The translations under genes and the position numbers were made by a program. This document shows, one piece after another, positions 24,791 through 47,700 of a DNA stretch of 64,000 nt. This DNA is from Glandiceps talaboti (taxonomy: Eukaryota > Hemichordata > Enteropneusta > Spengelidae). Numbering within the stretch: position 1 is the stretch's first letter; every line of letters begins with the position of its first letter. The stretch is taken from the NCBI RefSeq assembly GCF_964340395.1, contig NC_135550.1:3571001-3635000 (forward strand). Reading direction: 5' to 3'. The notes under the pieces are model-generated. The model had not been told where the DNA came from, ran no database searches, and saw only the letters and a program-made list of their open reading frames with translations.

Positions 24791-24900
24791 CCGTCAACCT
24801 CCAAAGCCGGCAGAGACGTTTTGATCGACGTCTTCTCTCACAGAGACGTTTTGATCGACGTCTTCTCTCATATCGATAAGTGTAAGTGAATGAAACCAAC

Positions 24901-25530
24901 ATCATGTTTAACATTCATATTTTTTATTAACAATCGTTAAATCACAGGATATCCTTCCTTTCCCAGATTTGTAGTAGCTTTTCTCTGACATACCTCATCA
25001 GAGTCTTATTCGATTTATTGTTTGTTTTTGTTTTAATTACCTTGTCGGATTGGGGATTACTCAAAGTTGTGTAATCAAATCTAGCCTTTAAGCTAAGTTA
25101 TAAACGGGCACATATTTTCTCCCTCGCAAAATTATTACCATATACGGGACTTATCACTGACTATGACTAAAATGTAAACTAAAAACTAGAACAACAATTA
25201 CTTACTTTGTTTTAGTTGTTTATACTTAGTTCCTTTCCTCACATCCACGCCAATGATTCTGTGTGGACAACAACATTTAACTGATGAATGATACTCAGTT
25301 TAATCCCAGATTTAATAAAAGATCAAACAAAATTTATATTGTGTAAGTTTGAGACTGCATGGATATCATCCGATAACAAAAGTCCAAATCTACCTCACTT
25401 TCTCCGATACCCCCGTCTGCAAAATATCTCTTCAAAACGTTACGAATCTTTACATAATAGTGAGTAGACCATGTATTAGTACACTATGAGTATGTATACA
25501 ATTAATCAACACAACCTGACAAACTATAGT
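24901..25530. other. Intergenic sequence, no feature seen
   Basis: AT-rich, unique, with no supported gene, repeat or RNA motif. Confidence 0.4.
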
Positions 25531-25551
25531 GTGTGTGTGTGTGTGTGTATG

Positions 25552-25590
<39 letters not shown>

Positions 25591-25602
25591 ATGTGTGTAT
25601 GT

Positions 25603-25635
<33 letters not shown>
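25531..25635. repeat. (GT)n / (GTAT)n microsatellite
   Basis: About 105 bp of GT dinucleotides with GTAT insertions, immediately downstream (in gene orientation) of the SLC46 stop codon. Confidence 0.95.
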
Positions 25636-25689
25636 ATAGAAATCGTTCATAGAAAACTGCCTCTATAACAGCATGCGACTATAAAGGAC

Positions 25690-28600
25690 TCACTGTAGTA
25701 ACAGCACTGGAATAAAGATGATGACTGACATGACAACGAAACTAAATCCGGGATTGAAAGATAGAGTTTTTGGATACAGATTATTGAAAAGTAGTGATCC
25801 AAGCATCGCAAACAATGGTTCCAGGGCCACGGTGAAGGCAAACATTGCACCTGCAAGGCAAGGCAAGACAAGGTAAAGCAAATGTTATTCCATCATCACT
25901 GATCGCCACCGTACGACCCATGTTGTCAACCCCAAATTTGTACAAATAACGTTAACTTTTTAAAATGAAATTAAGACAGCAAAAGTGGCTCTAGTAGAGT
26001 GATGTGATGAATCATTACGTTATGTTATAAACAGAAGGAAAACAGTGGAATAAGTGTCCTCATCCCTCGATATTCATCTTTATATTAATAAGAGGTTGAT
26101 ATGTACGATGCAACAAAAGGAGACAGAGGTAAAAATATCCCATCTTACCTAATTCATTGTGATCAACCAGTTTTGAACGAAGTGACGGTAAAACCGCCAT
26201 TGGTAATGGCGACACAAGGGCCGTTAATGAAGCTGTAATAGAAGAGAATGTCGGCAAAAACTGGTTGTTAGGTGTTTGTAACAGTTGACAGAGTTGGGAA
26301 TTACTCAATCTGATTAGAGAGCTGGGGTGGGGGTGGGGGTGGGGGGGGGTGATTAAAATCATATGTAGTGGATTGATTTTTATCGAACATCTCCTTATAT
26401 TATTGTTCTATATGTTAATGTTCACGTTTTGGTCTCGGTCACCATCCGCAGGAAGTGGGCAAATTTTTATCACTTCTGTAACAACAAAATAGAAACCAAA
26501 GGGCAATAAACGAAGGAAACCGGGATAAATAAATAAATCGAACCATATATCTCTACGAATCGAAACTATAACACTTTACGTAGTGGTCATTTGACTTCCA
26601 AATACTAATTTTACGAATGTTTCACGTGATCAAGATACCAAGACACATAAATTTACATCTGCGTAAGGTTAGTTAGCAACCAATCAGAAAAGAGGTTAGG
26701 AGTATTTAACTAGCTAGTAGTTAGAGACAAAAACAAATTCAAGCGTTCTTGGTTCTGGGTTCCTGGAGCTTCTATAAGAAGGTTTGGTCGAGAGAAGATA
26801 CTCCCTGAAGGTAAGGATTGGTGCCCAGATCCTAGAGCTGGCAGTCCTGTAGTTTGGACTCAGTGCTCGAATGGTCAATCACACAGCCATGTAGCCACAA
26901 AAAGTCCTAAACTTTCAATTCTAACCTTAACGTTATATTTTAGGTGTTATTTAGTTTTAAATAATCCACGATGTCAAGACATTGCCATATTAGATAAATT
27001 GGATTAAGCGTGTATCTACGTCTCCTCAATTCCATTGGTTTTCGACTGTAAGATCCCTAACGGTACCTCAAGCTGCCAGCACCTATAGCGTTCTTCCCCG
27101 TTAGAAAGCCCCCACGGATAATTCCCTCACTTACCCTGTACATATGGAGATGCCACTACTACCGTTAGAAAGTCCCCACGGATAATTCCCTCACTTACCC
27201 TGCACATATGGAGATGCCACTACTACCGTTAGAAAGTCCCCACGGATAATTCCCTCACTTACCCTGTACATATGGAGATGCCACTACTACCGTTAGGAAG
27301 TCCCCACGGATAATTCCCTCACTTACCCTGTACATATGGAGATGCCACTACTACCGTTAGGAAGTCCCCACGGATAATTCCCTCACTTACCCTGTACATA
27401 TGGAGATGCCACTACTACCGTTAGGAAGTCCCCACGGATAATTCCCTCACTTACCCTGTACATATGGAGATGCCACTACTACCGTTAGAAAGTCCCCACG
27501 GATAATTCCCTCACTTACCCTGTACATATGGAGATGCCACTACTACCGTTAGGAAGTCCCCACGGATAATTCCCTCACTTACCCTGTACATATGGAGATG
27601 CCACTACTACCGTTAGGAAGTCCCCACGGATAATTCCCTCACTTACCCTGTACATATGGAGATGCCACTACTACCGTTAGGAAGTCCCCACGGATAATTC
27701 CCTCACTTACCCTGTACATATGGAGATGCCACTACTACCGTTAGGAAGTCCCCACGGATAATTCCCTCACTTACCCTGTACATAAATTATGGAGATGCCA
27801 CTACTACCGTTAGAAAGTCCCCACGGATAATTCCCTCACTTACCCTGTACATATGGAGATGCCACTACTACCGTTAGAAAGTCCCCACGGATAATTCCCT
27901 CACTTACCCTGTACATATGGAGATGCCACTACTACCGTTAGAAAGTCCCCACGGATAATTCCCTCATTTACCCTGTACATATGGAGATGCTACTACTACC
28001 GTTTGGAAGATATGATACAGATGATCGTTCGGAAATAGATAGGTATGCAAACATCACTTGTTGGATGACGCGTGATGCATTGAAAGTTTAAAGAGTGGAG
28101 TGTGGCTGACCTTCTAGGTGGTACATAAAGAGTTGCCAAGCTTTACTTTGTAGACGTTTACCATCATCATCATTCCTCTCAACTTCAGCAAAATAATTAA
28201 TTTGACAGACAAAAACAACATGCCACCTGTTACATGGTATTTTAAGGACCTCGGACCACAGTATAAATTGTTTGGAGTGGTCTGCACTCATGATATACAG
28301 TTAGTAGCTCACAAGATTTAACTGATGAGCACATGGCTGATGACTTACATGTATCCATACAGTGGTACGAGTGATGACACAGTCATACAGTGGTACGAGT
28401 GATGACACAGCCATACAGTGGTACGAGTGATGTCATGGCCATACAGTGGTACGAGTGATGACACAGTCATACAGTGGTACGAGTGATGACACAGCCATAC
28501 AGTGGTACGAGTGATGACACAGTCATACAGTGGTACGAGTGATGACACAGCCATACAGTGGTACGAGTGATGTCATGGCCATACAGTGGTACGAGTGATG

Positions 28601-30512
28601 TCACAGCCATACAGTGGTACGAGTGATGACACAGCCATACAGTGGTACGAGTGATGACACAGCCATACAGTGGTACGAGTGATGTCACTGCCATACAGTG
28701 GTACGAGTGATGACACAGCCATACAGTGGTACGAGAGATGACACAGTCACTGTTACAGTGAGGCCTTAGCCTAGATATTTGGCTAGCTTGCTCGACATTC
28801 TGGCGATTCGAACGACACTTTGATAGTCAGAACCAGATATTAGCCAAATTTCTGGGCAGAGTAGGCTTATGCTTACCCATAAACATCATTGGTGTGGTTG
28901 ATGACAAACAAATTAACAAGTAACCCAGCACCGAGAAGCAGAAACCGATCTGACCAAGTGTGATGTCGTGTAGACGTTTACTTTCACTTGTACATCTCAT
29001 ATAAAGTGGTAGAAACACCAGTAATGCAGTGGCCTGGAGAACGTTGTTAAAAGCTCCATATATACCTAACGTGGAAGCTGGCCAATTTAGTGGACTGTGT
29101 TGAGTATACAACACGATCAAATCAAATTGTCCTGTTAGAGATATAGGCAAGAGTTAACGTTTGACAGTTTACATGTTAGTTTACAAAGAAAACAATTGGA
29201 ATTTTGTCAACAATTGCTTGGTATAATTATATAGGTACATCAACAATATGATGTGGTATTTCCACATACAAGTGTGTAGTCAAATTAATATGTTCATTAT
29301 TTATCTTAATTCAATTTGAAATAAACAATAAAGGAGTCTGTTCCTAGCCCTGTTATTGGCCAGAGACTCGGAGGTTTGTAGTAACATGCAATAACTTGAT
29401 CACATTAGTATGATTCGAGTCATTTATCAAAGAACTACTGCAGAACAACTAGTCTGTGAGATACAGACATTCATGCCACGCCATCAGCCTGATAGGGCTG
29501 AACAAAACGATTTATATCATACAGTTTATAGAACAACGTAATGGTCATATGGCATTCTGATCAAACTACCTGTTTCTAAGGAAACTGTCATAACTTATTA
29601 GGTCTACTGATCAAGTTGAACAAATTTAACGTTCGAAATATAAAAGTTGATGAAATTACCTGCTATACACATTAGGACGAGAAAGTTAACGGATATAAGA
29701 ATCAACAGGTGTTTGCGCTTATTGCCATCTCTCTTCTTGAACGTCACAATTGCGGCTCTCTTGGCGTTACTAAGGCTACACAGCCCTGTGCACAATCGTT
29801 TGCTCTTTAGACTAGCAGAGTCCCCATAAAGTGGTTCTCCGTCATGTTCCTTTACACGGAGAGACTCTTTAATCCACATGCTTACAAACATCAGTAAAAC
29901 AACATGCAATGATAAACAAAGTACATAAACAGAAGTGAAACCAAGGTGGTCTTTCAGTAAGCCGCCGGTGACCAAACCAATGGTACCACCTACAAATATC
30001 ATAGCGTGAAGTAAGCCTATTCGTTTAGTTCTTGAATGAATATCCGTGATGTCAGATATATAGGTTACTGCTAAAACATTGAATGTTCCAAAACCACCAC
30101 CAACGCCGATAAGGAAACTATTGATCAGAATGAGTTGATACGGCAAATGCATGTACATTGAAAGAATTATCATAACCATGCTACCTAAAACTGAACCACA
30201 GGACGGTATTAACATCGGTATTTTACGACCAATGGTGTCACTCCACGAACAAATGAACAACGAACTACCTATGCACGGTATAGCCAAACAGGCGGTGATG
30301 TAGAACACCCAATGTGAAGCAACTGACTGCACGGCGTTTTCTTCCTCGCTAAATTTGTCTAAATTATTGCACACTGTCTGGTTGTACTTGCTTTCACAAA
30401 TCTTTTGAATCAGTAGTTGCTGAGTAGCCGGTCCTTGCATAAATATCGCCCATGTGAACAGCATACATGCCGGTTCCACCGTCACAACACGTATATAATC
30501 ATAGATGCCCAT
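25690..30512 (-). CDS. SLC46-family major facilitator transporter (4 exons)
   Basis: Coding exons in gene order are 30512-29660, 29131-28877, 26232-26149 and 25850-25690. Together they make 1,353 nt, 450 aa plus stop, with phases 1-1-1 agreeing at every junction and GT..AG borders. The protein opens MGIYDYIRVVTVEPACMLF, matching the 'xVEPxxxLY' start of SLC46 (proton-coupled folate transporter group). The MFS motif A, SWSDTIGRK, is at residues 89-97. An extracellular loop with an Asn-Gln-Thr glycosylation site (44-46) separates TM1 and TM2, as in the family, and about 12 hydrophobic segments are predicted. The length fits SLC46. Substrate is not inferable. The final codons (CTACAG-TGA) overlap a possible donor GTGAGT, so a further exon cannot be excluded. 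Intron 2 holds two minisatellites. Confidence 0.85.
27094..28005. repeat. 64-bp minisatellite, about 14 copies (SLC46 intron 2)
   Basis: The unit runs 'ccgttagaaagtccccacgg', 'ataattccctcacttaccct', 'gtacatatggagatgccact', 'acta'. Copies are nearly identical (gaaag/ggaag, cct/cat); one has a 4-bp insertion near 27784. On the SLC46 sense strand each unit contains TGTACAG followed by GGTAAGTGAG, a near-perfect splice donor. Confidence 0.95.
28350..28745. repeat. 28-bp minisatellite, about 14 copies (SLC46 intron 2)
   Basis: The unit is 'ccatacagtggtacgagtga' plus 'tgacacag', with variants tgtcatgg, tgtcacag and agtcat. Open minus-strand frames here are repeat translation. Confidence 0.95.
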
Positions 30513-31180
30513 CGTTGGTGTTTATACGATATGTCCAGTTCTTCTAATAAATCTATTTCAAGTTTCGACTATATGTACTTCAAAGTGTGACACAACACTT
30601 CTCCGTCGAATGTGACGTGTCCATAAATAGTGTACGTACCTGTAGTTGACACACCTTCCGTCAGTGACAAGGTACAGGTCGACACTTCCCTGTGTCGATA
30701 TTGTTAGCCAATCGTCTGTGGTTAAAATCTCCACATTGTCCATACACAAAGCCAATGTGTACGAGCTTTGGCTCACCGTAACACCCAGGGTGTGTCGCTT
30801 TGAAGTTTTAAGCGACAGATATAACAATCACAGGAAACCTTCACCATGCTCTAATAAATACGCGTAATTATAAAGAAAACAATCACTGTTTTACGTTTGT
30901 CCCCGTCACTGCCGACAACCAAACAAAGAACGTTCCATATCATGTCAATTGCGTAATAGAAAGATGCATGTTGGTATTGCCTGTACAAAGGTGGTGACCC
31001 ACGTTGACATTTGTGGAACTTATACAAGTACTACACGTCTGTGTGATATAAATTGCGCCATTCTTGGAGTAATACTAGTATGATAAAAGCCAGCCCACAT
31101 GTTCCAATAGTATAATTTATCACCAATTTGTATGCTCATTGATCCTAAAGGCAGTCTTAATTTCATAATTAAGAGACATG
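30513..31180. other. SLC46 upstream region, no further gene supported
   Basis: Holds the presumed 5' flank of the SLC46 gene. Overlapping open frames on both strands (30558-30867) have no recognisable domain. No clear TATA or initiator can be assigned. Confidence 0.4.
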
Positions 31181-31184
31181 CAAC

Positions 31185-31385
31185 TTTTATGCTAATCACC
31201 CACTCCTCAATTTTATGCTATTACACTCCCCCCCCCCCTTTCAAAAAAAAATTACAGGCTATCACTCCCCCACCCATTATTTTTTATGCAATCACACCCC
31301 ACTCATTAATTTTTTTGCAATCATACCCCCCACCCATAATATTTATGCAATCATACCCCCATGCAATTTGTATACTCTTCACACA
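31185..31385. repeat. Imperfect ~33-bp repeat of 'ttatgcaatcacaccccccac'-type motif
   Basis: About five degenerate copies combine 'tttatgcaatca' with a C-rich run and 'cccattatt'. Copy lengths vary with the homopolymers. Confidence 0.7.
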
Positions 31386-31876
31386 GCCACATATTAACTT
31401 TTCCAATACGTACACAAACTAATTGATTCTGTAAATATACATATTTATTCATCCTATAACAAAACACATTTCAAACCAAAATCTATATCAAGATAGTCAC
31501 TACAGTGTACTACTAAGTGTATGAAGGATGTCATTTCTTATTTGGACAAAATCTTATAAGATGGTGTGAATGGTTTTCTACATCTTATAAGATGTAATGT
31601 AATGGTGTGAATGTTATATTGTACAACATGATCAGGAAGTAATGAAAGATCATTATTTTGTATTCACTTTTTATTGCCACTCCCAAATAAATATAATCTA
31701 GATAGATCTATTAAACTAAAAAATGGCAAAATTTCTCATTTTAATTCCACAAAAGTTGATATTGCATCGAAAGAATTTGAAATTTTCTGACAAGTCTGTG
31801 TTTTGAATCTTGGGAGACTATATGCTTCCATTGCTATAGAGGCACTGACAATAAATAGTACACCATTACACTTTGG

Positions 31877-32027
31877 TGGTCTGGACCTGCAACATGTCTA
31901 ACGAATACTCCAAGGTGATCTGGGGCCTGCAACATGTCTAAGGAATACTCCAAGGTGGTCTGGGCCTGCAACATGTCTAAGGAATACTCCAAGGTGATCT
32001 GGGGCCTGCAACATGTCTAAGGAATAC
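31877..32027. repeat. 39-bp tandem repeat, 4 copies
   Basis: The unit is 'ctgcaacatgtctaaggaat' plus 'actccaaggtgatctgggg'. It lies downstream of the MCM5 stop in gene orientation, so it may fall in the 3' UTR or flank. Confidence 0.9.
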
Positions 32028-32213
32028 CATACTTCAAAACACTCCTTTTATAGTGTAACAATGGCTATGTTTTGTGGAAGAAATGTTGTATTAAATCTTA
32101 ACAGAAATGTCAAATTCAAAGTGAAAGTTCTTGGTTGTCATATATCTATAGGAGTAACTTTCATTACTTTTTTTTTCTGTACAAAATATTATGTCCAAAC
32201 ATTTACTGTGGGT

Positions 32214-32334
32214 TTCACAGGTGACAGCACTGTAGACATGCAATCTAATTCTGTGCATTTTTCATTGCATACGATATCATATCTGACTGCAAGGGGGGTT
32301 TAGAAATCACAGCACTGCAGACATGCAATCTGTT
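32214..32334 (-). repeat. Partial tandem duplication of the MCM5 3' end
   Basis: Sequence just after the MCM5 stop (about 32305-32330, 'cagcactgcagacatgcaatct') and the last codons (about 32342-32390) recur in diverged form at 32222-32285, in the same order ('cagcactgtagacatgcaatct', then 'ttcattgcatacgatatc'). It lies in the presumed 3' UTR. Confidence 0.6.
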
Positions 32335-42430
<10,096 letters not shown>

Positions 42431-43099
42431 TTTGAAGTAATGTTGTTCACGTGTCAAATTTGGCGCGAAAAATGGCGCGAAAATCGCAGATGTCTTGGCT
42501 ACTTTTACAGTACAAATTTCGACAAGTATTTTTAGTCTTCTATGAGCTTACCTCTATAAAATTATAAAATCTGATAATAAAAATAATTCATTATAATTAC
42601 AGATAAATAATACAAATTGAATACAATGCTGATGTAGATACAATACGAAGTTAATACCGAATATATTGACCTAGAGAAGTGACCTGAACCTATGACCTTT
42701 TCAATATCAAACTAATGGGTGTGTCTAATTTTAGAATGGCGTCTTTGAATATTTCTTTGGTCATGATTATAATATCGATAAATATGTTCAGCGTATCCTG
42801 ATGGAAAGATTTGTAATTTTATATAAAATATATGTCTACGGAACATATGACGCACTTCCGTTTCAGTATGCATGAGCCATAAGTAAAGCTTATTCTGATT
42901 GGTTAGAATATATGCTCTTCCATTCTTTCAGCGACCCTAAATTTCATTCATGTGATATCACTCCATATCACAAGTTATATGATTGGTCGATTTCATGTGC
43001 ACTACGCAGACGAAGTGAAGACCACGGTGGTACAACCGAATGAAATCCTGTCGGGAAAGGTAGCATCGTCGCCTCGTATTTTCATCATAAGCTACCACA
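42431..43099. promoter_or_regulatory. Bidirectional promoter region between MCM5 and arginase
   Basis: 669 bp between the divergent start codons. It contains two CCAAT boxes in inverted form (GATTGG at 42897-42902 and 42981-42986), near the arginase side, and paired E2F-type sites near MCM5. No TATA box is convincing. Whether the two genes share regulation is inference. Confidence 0.6.
42459..42483 (-). promoter_or_regulatory. Tandem E2F-type sites upstream of MCM5
   Basis: TTTGGCGCGAAA (42459-42470) and TGGCGCGAAAA (42473-42483) both match the E2F consensus TTTSGCGC on one or both strands. They lie 29-53 bp upstream of the MCM5 ATG. E2F sites are a known feature of animal MCM promoters and fit G1/S induction. 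Confidence 0.8.
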
Positions 43100-44704
43100 A
43101 TGGCGCTTAGAACTTTCAGATCTTTGTTTAGTACGGTTACTAAAGACATTTTTCCTCAGCAAATAAGACTATTATTCCATGATGTTGGGATACTGGGACT
43201 TCCGTTTTGTAAAGGGCAGGTACGTACGACTCTGTGTACAAGTTTTTACAGCTGTGTGTGTTTACCTCGTGTCATGTTAAGCACGTTTTTAAGTGAAAGT
43301 TATATTGAATTAGCAACATGTTCCGTTCACTGTAAAATATGCTGTCACAGTTTTCTCACCCTCGGATATTTGAGATGGATAGCTTCATTGATGAAACCAT
43401 GGATGTACTAGGGGAGATCCATGATCAAACAGATAGTGTTGAAAAATAAGAGAGGGAAAGTTATCGTAGAATGTCGTCATCGAACATCCTGATCAGCTGT
43501 TGGTGACGTAATTTCAGTACATGATCATATTAAAAATCAAAATGGCTTTATGGATTCACTGTTACTTAATACACCATGGGCGTATTAGGAGACTAGTCAC
43601 ATCAAGCATTTACGCTGTATAAGTAGGGAATCGTGGAATTGTCAATAGCTCATGTCATCCGGCAATATATGCAATCGGCTGATCCTTAGTATAATAATGT
43701 ATGTAGTTGTAGAATCTGCATACAATGGTAGGTGCAAGTATTACAATCTCATCATTCTTACACTCTTTAGAGGGGCCAAGATCTATGGCCTATATGGGCT
43801 CACTTATACAGCCACAAATGGTGCGCCATAAATGTCTTCTGGTTTCACTCATGTGAACTTGACGTACTTCAGACTAGAGGTCTGACCTAACTTTTTACCA
43901 TTCAAATTGATCCTGACAATTCATTGAGAACGATATAGATTAGATATACAGGTAGGGTGACCAAAGTACTGTAATTTCAACATTGTATATCACCATATTT
44001 GGTCCCAGCATTGCATTTTATCACTATATTCAAATCAAGTACCCCGCGTACTTCTCTCAAAATACCTTTAGGGGATTGTTTGAATTAAGTGTGCTTGCTA
44101 ATAGATTGAGGGGCTGTGTTGTATATGTGCAGAAGCTAAGTTTAAAAAATTCAATAAATGTGGAACACATTGAACCTTAGCTGAGCAACTGAACTTTATT
44201 CTATGTTTCTCATGATTTCATCTAAATGTAGTCTAGCTGCTAGATCCCTCAGGTGACCTAAACAGTTTAGCAGAATAGCATGTGGGGGTCTAGCAGCTAG
44301 ACTACATAATACCTTCAAAATGATGGGTTGGTCAGATGGGTAAAACCAGAAAAAGTAAGTGTATGAGTACATGCTGACATGGTGACACTTTCAATCACAT
44401 TTTAACAGTCTGAATAACTTAGAGAAATGGCAATTGAAGTCAAAAGGAAACCATGAACGATTTGTTGTATTAAAGTTCCCAAGCAATAATTTTTGCTCAA
44501 CTAGGTCATAGGTGCTCATAGGGTCACCAAAAGACTCACCATTGTGCAATTATTGATGTGAGTTTTTCTAGGTGCTCATTGGGTCGCCATAGTCCATTTT
44601 CCGGTTTCAAGATGTATTGCGCTACAGGTCTACTGTGCAATTGTTGATTAGTTTTTTAGCACAACTGAACTGAGGTTCAGTAGTGCTATAGGCATCACCT
44701 GGCA

Positions 44705-44785
<81 letters not shown>

Positions 44786-47700
44786 CTTAAAGTCAAAAAC
44801 GCCAGACCGATTGGCTTGATATTTGGTGGGGACATTACTTATAGTGTTCTTATGAAAAATTGTTCAAATGGAAATGATCACTTCGTGTGTTTTGGGTCAA
44901 AAAATGTGATTTTTGGTCAAAAGATTTAAACTCCAAAACGACTGGGCAGATTGGTCTGAAATTTGGTGGGAACGTTCTTTAAGAGATGGAAAGTAAGATT
45001 TGTTCATGCCATGATAATGCCATAAGAAATATGCAAATTTTGGCTAAAAATGTGTTTTTTTAGTCAAAAGTCTATAATTCCAAAAAGTACTTTGTTGATT
45101 TGGCTGAAATTTCACAGGGATGTTTCTGGTGATGCACGGAATCCCTGTGTTTTGTGGTGTGAAACAGGGTTTCAACTCAGCCCATGAATGAAAGGTTCTT
45201 CAACTTTTTGTGTATTGATGCAATAGAACCATTAAATCTTTTATGGGCTACTTCACATGTCAATGTCAATGGCATGAAGATTATCCTCTGTCTGAAGTTG
45301 CTTGGAAACACTGCTTGTACTATTAGCACTGCTTAATTAGTCCCCACCAGCTTCATCCAGGAAGGGGACTTATGGATTGGGTTCCGTCCGTCCGTCTGTC
45401 TGTGCGTCCGTCCGGAGCCATTTCTTGGAGATGCCTGGACCGATTTTTTTCAATCTTGGTACAGGGGCAACATACAATGGCATACATATGCATGTCAATT
45501 TGTTTCATGATACGATCCAATATGGCCACCGAGCAGCCATTTGTTTTTGAATTTTCCATGTCCAAAGCCATAACTCAGACATGCTTGAACAGGTCCCCCC
45601 CCCATACCAGACCCATCCTTTATTGTTGAATGGTTTATTCCATCACGTCATCTTGAAGAGTAGGTATGTCCCATGTCCAACGAGGAGACACAACATGAGT
45701 AGGCATGTTCCATGTCCAACAAGCAGACACAACATATCTAAGTCTGTTTGATTTAGGTTCACAAGTGTTGTTGCATGATCAGAGTAGTGATATTAAGAAA
45801 ATGACAACATAAACTGCCAGTTCCTTAAAACCCAATCATAGCAGGGTCTTTGTCATTCTCAATGACTTGTTTTATTGATGTAATGAAACTATCAAAAACT
45901 TGAATTGGGTAATTTATACATACTTGTTTACAAGACTATTATTTATCTATAACTATTGTCAGTGTTGCTTGGTAACAGTTTTTTAAGCACAACTGAACTA
46001 AGGTTCAGTCCTGTGTGTTAAGTATGGTATCTGTCTATCTCTCTCTCTCTGTCTGGATGACTTCAGTATCTATATGTGGATAAAAATAACAGTAAACTGT
46101 ACAGTTGTTGGTAGTAGTAATTACACAGAAGATAACTTTACTGTAAGAAATAGCATGGACTCTAATAGAAACAACTGCGTCAACAAATCAGGAAGAAAAC
46201 TTATTCAAATGTGCATTGACTGCAATCTTCTAATCTTAAATGGCCGTACTATTGGTGATTCCACGGGTAACTATACATATTTCTCACCCAGAGGCTGTAG
46301 TACAATTGATTTTGGTATTGTTTGCAAACCAATATATGAATTAGTTCAATATTTCAAAGTTCAAAATTTAACACATATCTCAGACCATTGTTCTATATCG
46401 ATGTCAATAAGACTAAAAAATTCACCAAGTGCAATCCAGCATAAAACAAACAAATATCAACTTTCTCCTCTACTATCAAAATACATCTGGGATGAACATG
46501 CTGAAACAAACTTTAAAGAATGTCTTCAATTTGAGACACACGCCCAGCATATACAAACATTTCTTAATACAAAGTTTGATGATGCTGACTCAGCACAAAA
46601 TGAATTTGAAAACCTTATCAACAAAGTTTGTGAGAATAGCCTCAGAAGATTCTCACCCAAATTAAATAAACACACTAAAAAGCCCAAAAGAAAAAAGAAA
46701 AAATGGTTTGATGGTGAATGCTGGCTCATAAGACGAGAATTTAAAAAACAAGCTAAATTAATCCAAAATGAACCAAATAATCCAATGATTAGAGAAATGT
46801 TCTTCAAAATAAAAAAATTACTAAAAATAACAATCCAAACAAAGAAAAAAGAATTTAAGATAAAACAACTAACTGAGATTGAAAACCACACAGGGGACAC
46901 ATCAGCATTTTGGAAAAAATTAAACAACTTGAACGATGACTCTTTCAATAAAACAAGTAGTGATCTTATAGAACCTTGTGAGTGGTACAACTACTTCAAA
47001 AAATTACTAAATCTAAATAATTCTGAACCCCTTACAAATAGTAATTCTGATGTAATAGATTTAGAACAAAGATTAAACCCAACATTAAAACACGATCTTG
47101 ATAAACCAATATCAACCAACGAAATAAAACAAGCTGTTAAAAACTTAAAAAACAATAAAGCTACAGCGGAAGACAAAATTTGCAATGAAATGATAAAATA
47201 TGGACAATTTCAGTTAATAAAACCAATCCATAAATTATTTAATATTGTATATAAATCTAACGTATTTCCAAAATCGTGGAATGCCAGCATTATTGTTCCG
47301 ATCCACAAATCAGGACCCAAATCAATTCCGTCTAACTACCGAGGAATTGCTATATCTAGTTGCCTTGGCAAATTATTCACAAGTATATTGAATAACAGGC
47401 TAACCGAATACATAGAAAACAAAAACATTCTACCATCAGAACAGTTTGGTTTTAGAAAAAATTGTCGTACTACGGACAATCTATTTATTTTAAAAACAGT
47501 TATCAATAAATATTTATATCAAAATGAACAACAAAAAACAACAAAAGGACAACAAAATTTATGCTTGTTTCATAGATATGAAAAAGGCATTTGATAGCGT
47601 CTCACATGATGGCCTCTTCCAAAAAATGCTTTCTAATAACATATTTGGTAACATGTATAAAATGATTAAACATATATACAGAAATGCAACTTACAAAGTG

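Larger units (their letters stand above)
22226..24900. mobile_element. ~2.7-kb segment bounded by ~59-bp terminal inverted repeats
   Basis: 22226-22284 (GTTGGTTTCA...ACGTCTCTG) is repeated in reverse complement at 24841-24900 with only a few mismatches. The right end also carries a 30-bp direct duplication of the terminal motif (24811-24840 and 24841-24870, core 'gagacgttttgatcgacgtc'). The interior has no recognisable transposase but includes a broken P2X7-like coding fragment and a long stem-loop. It may be a non-autonomous DNA transposon with captured sequence, or an inverted duplication. No target-site duplication is evident. Confidence 0.5.

Noticed and set aside
26640-26930. Possible LTR with a primer-binding-like 'tggtgcccaga'
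   Set aside because: No paired LTR, polypurine tract or gag-pol coding nearby.
28088-28291. 67-codon minus-strand frame as an extra SLC46 exon
   Set aside because: Exon 2 to exon 3 joins in phase without it, and the peptide is polar, not membrane-type.
30558-30867. Overlapping frames on both strands upstream of the SLC46 gene
   Set aside because: No recognisable domain, no convincing splice signals, and both strands open.
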